A stretch of 64,000 nt of DNA from Nemania diffusa (Eukaryota; Ascomycota; Sordariomycetes; Xylariales; Xylariaceae): contig JBBPUQ010000001.1 in NCBI GenBank assembly GCA_038501195.1, positions 744,001 through 808,000 on the forward strand. Reading direction: 5' to 3'. Positions within the stretch are counted from its first letter, which is position 1. Every line of letters starts with the position of its first letter. The position numbers and the translations under genes were made by a program. The notes under the pieces are model-generated. The model saw only the letters and a list, made by a program, of their open reading frames with translations, made no database searches and had not been told where the DNA came from. Positions 47,341 to 57,938 of this stretch are shown here, one piece after another.

Positions 47341-48759
47341 ATGTCCCTCCGCACCTTTGTGTCCGAGTGGCTCGAGTCTGTTGGGTCAGACCGGAAAAAG
47401 CACTGCCGGTCGGATAGCCATCTTCACCATCCAGACCACGACCCCGTTTCGAGGCAGCTCACGAGATCGGCGCCGGAGATAGGTCACGCACTAGATGTCG
47501 ATGATTTTGCAGTGCCGCCGACGCCGGCTTCCATCAGGTCGCGTACATCCCGAATAGATTCGGGGGACGACTCCAACCGATCCTCGGATTCTGGCATAGC
47601 CAGCACTCGTAATCCACGGTACCGTACTACCAACCTACGATTTAATCACATTCATATTGTTCGACACTCGGCTTCACCGCTGCCGGACTTCGTTACCAGT
47701 CACATCGATTCAATTCGCGCTCGGCGGCACTCCCCTGAGCTCTCGTCCGATGAGCTAAACCAGGCAATATCCCAAGTAGAAACCCTTACAGAAGGGTGTA
47801 CCGAAGACGAGGTAGTTAAGTTGCTTGATAACACGATATTTCCCAACCCCATAACCGACACTACATATGGGCCTGGCGCGGGCTTGATGAGCAACTTTAA
47901 CACGCTTATGGCCCAACATCTCGTTCCTATTACTCCCGAAAGTCCATACCGAGTTACGCAACCTAAACCAAGCAACCTATATGGATACTCGGACGAAATG
48001 GGAGAAGCGTTTACCGAACCGCAATTCCTAGCCCAAACCATGCTCCATCCATGGAACGTAGATTATCCGATTGCTACATCCCGGGGCCTCAGGTTTCCCT
48101 TCTTCGCCATCGAAGTCAAAGCCACTGGAGGTACGCGAGGTGACCTCTGGGTTGCCATAAACCAGTGTGCAGGCGCTTCAGCAGCCTGCCTCAACGCCGC
48201 CAGCCAACTTAACTGGGCGCTTCAAAAGTGTGAAGTGAGTTCAACCTCTGTACATGGCGTCTGTAGTTATATTGACAAAGAGTATCAGAGCACAGAACGT
48301 GTCGACAACTTGTCCTACTGCATCGCTGTAGACAACGTTGTAGCCCGATTATACATCTCATGGAGAGATGACCATCTGAGCTATTACCTTCAACAGATTG
48401 ATAGCTTTGTGCTCGAACGCCCCGAAGAATTTCAGAACTTTCGCAAACAGGTGCGAAACATTCTTGATTGGGGAAAGGGCGCGCGCCTGACGCAGATCAG
48501 GAACGCTTTGGATATCATCCTTGAGGAAAACAGGAAGAGCGCTTCCAAGGCGGCGAAGTCTCGCCCACCAGCGTGTGATTGTTCCGTAGCCAGCGGCAAT
48601 CGGCAGAAATCCTCATCGCGCAGAAGAAGCAGCAGCAGATCCAGCAATTCACAAGCCCACATACGGGCAGCAGACGGGCCTTACCAGAGGTTGGATGAGA
48701 CGCCTTCAGAGGACGTTCGTGACGCCCAACCCTCTCGTCCTCATCAATTATTAATATAA
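47341..48759 (+). CDS. Fungal accessory protein resembling the DUF7924 family
   Basis: A single-exon frame of 472 residues. The N-terminal third is Ser/Arg-rich and disordered (RSRTSRIDSGDDSNRSSDSG). The central domain, about 150-400, contains the segments GFGAG-like YGPGAGL, PFFAIEVKATGG and DLWVAINQCAGASAACLN, then YCIAVDN and LYISWRD. The core D/E-x-K arrangement in FFAIEVKA resembles PD-(D/E)XK nuclease-like folds reported for such fungal families. The assignment rests on memory of motif layout, not on a search. The C-terminal tail is basic and Ser-rich. It is flanked by a poly-A run upstream and a very AT-rich block downstream, an accessory-region setting. Function unknown. Confidence 0.6.
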   Translation: MSLRTFVSEWLESVGSDRKKHCRSDSHLHHPDHDPVSRQLTRSAPEIGHALDVDDFAVPPTPASIRSRTSRIDSGDDSNRSSDSGIASTRNPRYRTTNLRFNHIHIVRHSASPLPDFVTSHIDSIRARRHSPELSSDELNQAISQVETLTEGCTEDEVVKLLDNTIFPNPITDTTYGPGAGLMSNFNTLMAQHLVPITPESPYRVTQPKPSNLYGYSDEMGEAFTEPQFLAQTMLHPWNVDYPIATSRGLRFPFFAIEVKATGGTRGDLWVAINQCAGASAACLNAASQLNWALQKCEVSSTSVHGVCSYIDKEYQSTERVDNLSYCIAVDNVVARLYISWRDDHLSYYLQQIDSFVLERPEEFQNFRKQVRNILDWGKGARLTQIRNALDIILEENRKSASKAAKSRPPACDCSVASGNRQKSSSRRRSSSRSSNSQAHIRAADGPYQRLDETPSEDVRDAQPSRPHQLLI

Positions 48760-50269
48760 ACATTGTATAACTAGCTTTATATTTTGTTTATGCGTGACTT
48801 ATACGTACTTTATATATATATAGCTTATTTAATAAAAAACTTATTAAATTTAATAATTAAAATTTTTAAAAAGTTTTATATTTTATTAAATAATAAACAA
48901 TATATATATAACTAATAAAATTATTAAAATAATAAGCTTTATTAATTTTAATTTTTTAATTTTTTAATATAAGTACTCTAGATACCTACGGAACTATTGG
49001 GCGCAGCGAAGAGGGCGTACTACATACTTTCCCCTCGCCGTCCCGCTACCCACAGCCGGCCTAGGATGAGCGCCTCACGGGCTCGCAGGCAATCACGGAT
49101 GCAATTCCAGCGATGCGACGATTGGAGGTAGCCGCCGGGCGGCGCCTCGGCGGTTGTGCACCGGAAGCGGAGGGCGCTGCGATAGGATCTAGGGAGCACT
49201 TTGATGGCCTGCGGGCCGGCCCTGCGGCGTATCTAGACAGCCTGGATACACAGGAACAGCCCATTCTCCCTCTTCTACCAGGGCCCTCCCAATCCTGTCT
49301 ACCTGCTTGCATAGTGGCTGCGCAGCTCCCTTTGGTGTCACGAGTCATCCGTCACATCAGCGCTAAGCCAGGGGGCATCGCAAGCAAGGCAGAAGCAGAA
49401 TGGCTTCGCCTCTACTTTCGAGTAAAGCATGTGCTTGTATCGCCGGGGCGTATATATACGCGACTGGCGGAAATTCCCAAAGGGCAACATGGCGGAGAGC
49501 CATCCGTAGTGGCTGGAGCCATCTGTTCCCAGGAACTGGTGGATTGGGTTGCAAGGCAAGCGCCTTGCTTCTCAAGCTCCCAAGGCCTTTCCGAAAAGGC
49601 GGTGTTGGACCTCTTATGGGCCCGGTCTCATGTACTGTAATTACCCGCACTCCGCGTTCCCAGAGACTACGTACTTCTATCTAAAGGGTGGTCGAGGGAG
49701 GACTGGCAAAATCGGCACTAGGACTGCAAAACATGGCCTTTTAGTTCGAAGGCCTCCGACGTCTTTAAGTTGAGTACTCAGTTTGAGGACTGCAATATAT
49801 CTGGAGTTAATTACCCATTTTCATTGCTCTTTAAGTGATGATAGCTTCCGGTACCTGCTACATTCGCATTATCACTTCTGGCCAAGGGTCGTCTCTACTC
49901 TAAACATTCGATAATAAGTATTTAGATTAGATCTAGATAAGTAGACAATCGCAGCCGTTTTCCTATAAAGGCGCGATGTTATATAAAGCCTTTGAAAAAT
50001 ATTAAAAAGACCGGGCGTTTATCCCAAACGTCTTCCCTTATTTCGCCTCGGAATACATATAGACAGACCCTCCAACACCCGAATTCAGTCTCATCCTGCC
50101 TAAGACAACGAACTCCTGTACGTAGGCCGTTCGCGGAGAAGGCCTAGGTTGTATGCGCTTTTGTACCATGTGATAAACGAGAGGAAATCGATCGCTGGAA
50201 AAATTCCGTGGCTGTAGGTAAAGAGTGCGTCGTTGTATGTCATTATCATCCCCTTCTTCCCCCGCCCGC
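48760..50269. other. AT-rich block then gene-free sequence
   Basis: Bases 48777-48970 are almost entirely A and T, with many short inverted TTTAATAAA-type runs. From 49020 the composition changes abruptly to GC-rich, carrying a 175-codon plus-strand frame (49113-49640) of low-complexity appearance that I do not accept as a gene. Nothing else is recognised up to the Kelch gene 3' end. Confidence 0.5.
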
Positions 50270-53137
50270 TCACCGTGTGTGCGACTGCCCCTGCGGCGGC
50301 GCGTCGCCCAGATCATCCTTGCTCTCACGGAACACGCTCAGCCGCAACGAGTTCGTCGTGCCTGGTACCCTGCTCAGGCCGTGGCTGCTGCTGCCACCGC
50401 CTCCTTGATATCCCTGGTACCCCCTCATGTAGTCGCCAGCATCGTGGTCTTCAAATGCGCTCGGCGGGCTCGGCAGAGGCGGGCTGACGGGCCCGTGGTG
50501 GAAGAACCCCGTCTGCGTCGCCGGCGGCGTCTGCGGCGGGCTGGGCGACGGGCCCCCGGCGCGGTTCGACGTCGAACTGACGGTGGCGCCGCTGAGGTTG
50601 CGCAGGTGGGACATGTGGTGGTCGCTGATGTTGCTGAGCCCGCTGACCACCGTGTCGCGGTTCAGCGGCGACGTGCGCCCTGCCGGGCGGCCGCTGGGGC
50701 CGGGACTGGGGCTGCTGGTTGTCCCGAGCGAGGGAGAGTCCGGCCGCTGCCGCGATACCATCCCGGCCATTGGCGCCATGGCCGCCTGGGACGAGCTCAG
50801 GCTGCTTGGCTGCTCCTGTGAAACGGAGCCTGTGAAGAAGGAAGCGGGTTTAGCGGCCGAGTGTGGTGACCTGGAGTGAGGAGAGTTGGGAGAGTAAACT
50901 GTTGTATGTTTGCTTAGAATTTCGTTATATTGCAAATCATCACCTGTAAGCTCTGCCCTCGGAGATGCTATGACTGGACTCTGTGTAGTGAGCTCTGCGA
51001 ACGGAGACGATGTGTCTGGCTTCTTGTCAGTTGCTGTTTGCGATACAGAGGGGCGGAGAAGGCTGGGGCCACCACTTACCTGGGAGCTCATACCGCTGTT
51101 CGTAAGCAGGCATTTCGTGCTGGGTCATTTCTGGATGAGGAGAAGGGCTGCTAAACCCTGCCGAGGGCATCGGTGTGCCGTGTCGGGTTGTTACGTCGTC
51201 GTAACGGCTTGATGGATCATCGTTCGTGATAGTCACTGCCTTCTCGCCCATGCTAAACAGCCAGTGTTTGATGAAATTGTGAGATTCGTCTCCAGAGTTA
51301 TCGCTTCCGCCGTTCTTCTTAAATAACTGCCGCTTTCTGTAAAGTAGAATGCCCACCACGACGAGCGTCACGAAGACGAGGCCGAGCACTACGCCTAGGA
51401 CCGGCGCAACCCAAGATGGGGTGCCTCCCTTGCTATCACTATACGTACCCCTCGTCCCATTCGCAGGCGCTTGAGAGCTGTAAGGGAAGTAGTTTGTGAT
51501 TTTGGAAGCTGCGTACGTTGTGGCAAACACGCTCGCTAGTCCTGGTGTGTCCCAACCCGTTGGCGTCGGCGTGGTCAACGTCGCGCCTCCGGCGTAGTCG
51601 CCGCCAATCTTGAGATGGACCGCCTCAGGGACACCGTACTCACCGTAGACGCTAGGGTCATATGAGTAAAGCCATTCCCCCTGGGTGAGGTTGAAGACTT
51701 GAAGAATGCTGCCGAGGCAATTAATGCCTCCCCCCTTAGATGATCGAACCCCTCCGATAGTCACCATCTGGTCCGGATAGGGCGTCAAGCATTGATGGCC
51801 GGCACGAGCGTGCGTCGCGTTCCCCGAATATAACTTCGTCCATGAAAAGGATGGTAGTGATAGAACCCACACATCATCACTGAAGTCTTCGTCTTCGTGC
51901 AGCCCATCAAACCCGCCGTAGTAGTATATATTGTAGCTCGACGCGTCTTTAGCTGTTGCGACCACCGCACAACCCATGGCCAACTGTGGAGGCGCCTCGG
52001 TGGTCTGCTGTTGATACCATGTATTGCTGGCAACGTCGTATACGTCAATGTTGGTCATAAATCCCGGACTTTCTTTTAGCTGTTTATAGGTTAGCGATTG
52101 CCACCTACTTAGAATTAGGTGTAGCTTACACTTTGAGCTTCATTCAAAGATACTTGGCTAGGATTGTTATAATAGGGGTTTATGACACCTCCCAGGACTA
52201 CTAAGATTCCATGTTCCCCAACGGGAACCCATACTACCGAGGGATCTGCTCGACTCGGAATCAGGTCGGGAAGGGTGACATTAGTCCACGTCTCCGAATC
52301 CTGCTTGCTGAGATCGAGAGTGACAAGGGTATTAGACACGTTAGTAGGATTAAGGGACGCATTGCCAACGGGTTGGTAAATCGGTCCCCAAGATGGTGAC
52401 CGATATCCCCCAAAATACCAGGCCTTGTTCTCGGAAGGGGCGTTGGCAGTACCACCATACGCGACATATCGAGTCATATTACCAGGGAGTTGATCGTTAA
52501 CGTAGCCTGGATGAAAACCACTTTTCACCAACCCGTAGTCAGAGACTTGATAAGAGAGCACGTCGTCCGCGTCGGGGGTAACATATTGATCGGTATCCCT
52601 CAGCAACCCCCCATAAAGGAAGAATTCATCATCGTTAGCAAGCATTCCTCCATCGTAATAGTTTGGCGCAAGGTTATTGGCTGCGCCACCTATAGATAAT
52701 GTATCCAAGATGCTGGTGAAATTCGTGTTAGAGTTGAATGGAGTGCTGAAGTTCAACGTATATATTGTCCCGAACGGGTTGCCTTTATGGTTGTTAGAAA
52801 CGTATAAAGGTCTTGTTTGGATACCGAGTCTACTCGCCATCGTTTTCTGGAGGACCTAAACTACTATCCGCAAATCCTGCAACCCAGTAGAGGAAGCCGC
52901 CGTCTATATAGGCTGTGTCCTTTATTTGCGCGGCTATATATACTTTAGCATTGAAACTGTCTTCGGGGATCATTTGTGATGAATACGAAGCGAGGACGAG
53001 AGCCTACCTCGAAGCCCCTTCCATGCACACATTGTGGTGTTGACCTGGTTTGCGGCCCATGCTGGTTGGCCATTTACCCACGAGGGGAAGCCAGCAGCAA
53101 TCGCTGTGGCGAGTACTGGTATTCTGGTCCAATACAT
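50270..53137 (-). CDS. Kelch-repeat secreted/transmembrane protein
   Basis: Five exons in gene order: 53137-53008, 52933-52856, 52782-52130, 52079-51080 and 51033-50270. All junctions are in frame and the product is 874 residues. It starts with a signal peptide (MYWTRIPVLATAIAAG) and a Cys-containing N-terminus. Kelch-type blades follow (DTAYIDGGFLYW, FFLYGGLL, AWYFGGYRSP, GILVVLGGVI, YYYGGFDG, MVTIGGVRSS) with several Asn-glycosylation sites. One membrane helix lies at about 510-535 (WVAPVLGVVLGLVFVTLVVV), followed by a basic stop-transfer RKRQ. The ~335-residue cytosolic tail is disordered and Ser/Pro-rich. This is a receptor-like topology widespread in filamentous ascomycetes; ligand and role are unknown. 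Intron 2 uses a weak GTCCTC donor and AAG acceptor but has a CTAAC branch and restores the conserved GNPFGTIYTLNFS. Confidence 0.82.
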
Positions 53138-56100
53138 TATGTACGGAGATGTGGTCTTATCTTCCGCGGCGTGAATAGGGTAAGGAATCTATCTAGGAAG
53201 AAAAAGTAGAGTGGAGAAGAGGAGTTTATTCCATCATCTAGGGAACCCGCACGACCAATATTTCCTAGGTAATGAACAACTGCAATATCTCAAGGGCAAC
53301 AAGACTTTCCCTTCAGGACTTGGTACAATACATCAACGACGATACCAAATCATCATACCAAGAGTATCACGGCTAGTTACTCATAGACGGGAGGTTGACC
53401 CACAGAAGCAGAGAACACGACGGGCCTAGTCAAGTCGTTGTCAGGATTAGCGAAGGTCGGGACGTTTGCAGGGCGGCCCCGCACTGAGCCGTGGATGTGG
53501 TGAAGAGAGTTGAAGGGAAAAGAAGGCTTCGAAGGGAAGTCTTGAGTCTTGATCAAGCCGTCAAATCTAGCCTATCAGTTGGCAGTTTGTAGAACAATAA
53601 GTTGGTGGATGGCTTCTGTGCAATGTCTAGGCCGCTGATCTATGCAGGCTAGACTGCCACACCACCTGGAAGAAAAATGCATTTGCCTCCCACCTATAAG
53701 CTTAAGGGATGAACGAGTAAGCGGAAGGGCTCTACCAGTCCGAGTAGATAGAGGCCTCGCTCGGTATGAATGGGTACACAAGGGTATCTTTTTGGGGTAG
53801 TCGTTTATCTAACTAGGGAGCCATATTATTTTCTGTCTCTCTCAGCTGATGCTATTCTCAGCCTCATCAACTACGCTCCATCTGGAACTTGAATATCCTG
53901 GCAAGGTATAGTACCAGTATATCTTAAAAGAAGATATATGAATGGGAAGATGAATATGACCATCATCGGACACGAACATGCTTGGACCGGCTGCAAGACA
54001 CGCGAGGGGCGTAAGGCACATCAGACATGCATTCGCTAACGTAGGTAGCTGGACGAATATCCAGAATACCCTCAACGGCAACAAGAGGGGCTAGGACGCC
54101 AAGCAAACGCTGTTGCCCTAGCCTGCCCTGGCCTGCCCTGACAGACCTGGAAGATCTGGCTGTGAGCATAAGTTGGCAGCCAATATACTGGTGTCCAGGC
54201 CCAATCGGGAAGGGTCCCTCAATAGAAATGCTACGTATAGTATACGGTACAGGGTGGACACACACACGCACACCAAATAGCCAAGTGCGACTGGACAAGC
54301 CCATCAGCATATATCTACATAGTGCTACGGTACGGCGGCGATGGGATGTCTTACATGGAGACAGGTTGGGACGGTCTGTCCCATTGGCCGGCCAGACCCT
54401 TGCCACAGAGATGGATGGAGGTTGTTGGTTGGCGATGACTGTGTGCATGCTGATGGAGGTTGAAGAGGGGTGTGGTCACTTGACCTACTTGCCTACACTA
54501 GGCTATGAATACCACCAACGCAGTATCGTACTAGCTGAGAAGGCATAGCAGCCTGATACTGTACCTACTATGTATGCTATGTTGGTATCTGTTATGGTGT
54601 GTATCCTGAGGCGGTTATGTTCACAGAGGGGGTTTTTGTTGGTCTGCGTATATGAAAAGATGGAACTCGATGGCTTTCAAGGCTCAAGTACATACTATGT
54701 AGATGGCTCCTCGGGCAGAGTGGATGATCTCGGGCAACTGGCACCGCACTTGATATCGGATGATCGAGGATGAAGACGGCGGCAATGGATTCCGCTGTTG
54801 GTAATTGGTATTCTGTAGTCTAGGTAGTCTAGGACCCTAGGTGGTCCCCAGGATCAGTCAGGGTGATAGTGGGTACCTACCCTGTATAGCATGCATGTTG
54901 TTCGGGCCTGGCCAATAAGACGGTCGGGAAAGTCCCGAGAAGTCAGACCTGTTAGTCTTATCGCTATGATGAGCTCCGCTTCTTGCTCTTTGAGGTTAGA
55001 ATGCCTGCGCCTTCGCCAACATATTTACCTAGCGTATTCCGCTTTCTAGAACCTAGAGTCTATCTAGATAGAGAGGTCGTTAACACTAGATGTACGGGCC
55101 GTACCTGTCCCAGCCCTATCGATTTACCGTTCGTTTCGTTTCTCTCTTTTCCGTGTATTATCGGGGTTTGGTAATTTCGCCGAATTTCTCATTGGAGACC
55201 GTATTCATCACCTGCGAATGATTGGCCGAAAAAGACAATCGGGATCTTTCCGTCTTGGTTTTTCATACCACTCATTTGTCTACTCTGGTTGACCTTAACC
55301 TAGAGGCTGATTTGATTATTGGTTGCTGACGGGAGGCCGCTGATGTTACCCCGCCTCTGGCTTTTCTATGCCCCTCATATACATGTACCTACCTTATAAG
55401 CTAAAGTATACCTATATTATATGTATGTATACTTACAACTAACACATATACCCGATACCGTTATTTAGACCTACGAATAATACCTACCAGTCTAGGTATC
55501 TCTCGGCACCAGTGTTAGTTACCTATATAGATGGAGACTTCAAGACAAATCGTCGGAATTGCTAGGTGGCCCTGCCAAGCATGAGAAACCAGGCATATGC
55601 GTATATGTATATGTATATTTCATGTGTATGTTGATGTTACATAAACAGGTACCAGGGAGTGATAGTAACATGCCACCACGAAAACTGAGAGAAGCCGGCC
55701 AGGCGAATACTGGGTAGGTACCTAATGTAGTGCAATGCGGTGTATGTACATACTTACATGTACATATGTACACGTTCACATGGGACAGCGCAAGGGACCG
55801 AGCAAGGGAAAGAGAACAAGGGACAGAACATGGGAGCTCAGTTATACTTAGCCGCAATCTCCAACGTGGGAATTGTCTTGTAACACAAATACTAGGTAGT
55901 CGAACCTGACCAACACGAAGTGTGTGCGGAATATCATTCCCTGCCTCGGTATCCATATTGCTTCTTCAGCACACTCACTTAGGTAGGTACTTACCTATGA
56001 AGTATGCTACTTTTATGTATGCGTATATCTGAGTGGTTATCACACTACATATACCATGTATGTAGATGGATAATCGAAGAAGAAATTGTTACCTAATTCA

Positions 56101-57938
56101 CACTTACACTTACATAAACTGGGTACGCATAGGTATTAGCAGCAATTTGACAGCACCATATCGCTTGGCAGCTGGAAAGAGGGTGCGGACGATCGATGCC
56201 AACGCACAAGATCCCGGTCCCTGCGTGGCCTTTCTCTAAGTACGCTAAGCACGCATAAGTCTCTGGCATGGGTTGTACTCTGTACTCTACTACAGTAGTG
56301 CAAATGCACTCTTGCAAGTCGGTTCATGGTCTGATCGATCTCCAATTCACCCGCCACGCCCGCAAGAGACGAACGATACGAGGCGATGGACTCTGGGCGC
56401 GCGACATGATAGGTCTCGTCACCTCTGTCATCACGAACCCAGTGTGGTATAGGTCGTGTACCTACATACTATGTACAGAATGCACTACCTGGAATAGTAT
56501 GTCGCCGACTGTGCCACTCGCCTGCAGTGAAATGCATGCTCTAGAAGAGACGAGAGGCGGACTTCGTGGTTACACGGCGTCGTCGTCGACCACTGGCGTT
56601 GCCCGACCTCGATGTCTTCATGCTTATTTTTCAATAGACCGGATGCCTTGCATATGCAGGCGCACCTCCTCGGCTTCCACTATCACATCCAGCAAGCCCT
56701 AGGCCCGTTGTAGGAAATCGCTTCCGTATTCCGGAGTTTGCCCTGCCTGCCTGTTTTCTAGGACGGGACGTGAACGTACCTAGACTGCCGTATCCAGCAA
56801 GTCACAGCCTCTCCCACACTTCCGTTCTCGTGAGCTCGTGAGCCTGTGGGAAGAGAAGAGCGGAGATGAGAGGGAACGGTGCCTCCAAAGACTCTCATCT
56901 CTGTCATGTTAATCTCAGTGTTACGCAACTCTCGCCCCGCTCTTGGCCGCATCTTCACTCGCCTTGACTCTCTCGGCAGAGAGAGAATGAGCAACTAACA
57001 AGTGAAGCAACTAACAGTCCCTTGGGCTTATGTGTAGTTAGATCTCACGACCAGACTAACTATCAGCCTCTTCCTCCTAACATCGTGAGAGGCTTAGTTT
57101 CTAACGCTGATTAGGTCAGAATTGCCTCGATCCTTCGTAAGTCTTACAATAGACTGCCCAAGTAACTCCATGGGTTGCAACTCGCTTCAACTAAGCACCT
57201 AACCTAGGTAGTCACCTTATCCCGGTAACTAGACCAGCAAATGGGACTAGGTACGGTAGGTTGACTAAATCTTGTGTGACTCGGCGCCACATATTTGCCG
57301 GGGTTGCGAACAGCCAGACCTCCCCTCTTACAAGGATTGGTTGTTCCATTGATCAACTTTGGAAAATACGGGTGGAGGGGTTTTTCGTGGAGAGCTACAG
57401 CTTTGCGAGGTAGGGGTAGCTAGACTCTCTCGGCTTGGCCGCCCATATCTTCACATACACTTCCTTTCTTTTGATCCTCAGCCTCGCCGAGCTTGCCCCT
57501 CGTTTCCTAAGCTTCTCCGGACTCTCGCGCTCGTTTATATTGAGTGACCTTGTAGCCAAGGTACTGTAGACGGCAACCCTCACTTGCTGAGCCTTCCTCG
57601 AGCTTCGTCAGTCGAACCAACCATTGGGCAACCTCTGCTTTCGGCCGCGTGCTCCAAGTGACAGTATAATTGGAAGAGGAGGTTAGCTGTGTACTTTTCC
57701 CAAGTACCAAGGGCAGTCTCTCAGAATTCGAGGCAGGCGACTTGATAGGTCCTTTCGCTTTCTCCTGTCGAGAAGTCGCCATTGCGCCTAGCAGCGTGCT
57801 CCTCGTCGCGAAGTATTGGGCTGTCCTCTCGCAAAGCCCACTCGCGCAAGACGCTCTAGAAGGAAATCCCAACTTTCGCTTTGAAAAAAACCGGAATTCG
57901 ACCACGTCTGTTCGCTCGGAACCTTCAATCGCTTCAAA
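53138..57938. other. Large gene-free intergenic region
   Basis: About 4.8 kb, the longest stretch without an accepted gene. It contains scattered short frames, GT/AC-rich palindromic tracts near 55590-55770, and several TAGGTA motifs (55980-55998). No tRNA, repeat pair or conserved frame is recognised. It could hold long non-coding RNA or the regulatory region of the downstream surface glycoprotein gene. Confidence 0.4.

Noticed and set aside
49113..49640. 175-codon plus-strand frame
   Set aside because: Composition-driven frame in a GC-rich patch with no recognisable motif; frames on the other strand are similar in length.
57507..57905. 132-codon minus-strand frame upstream of the GPI glycoprotein gene
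   Set aside because: No domain or start context of note, and it overlaps the likely promoter/leader of the plus-strand gene.
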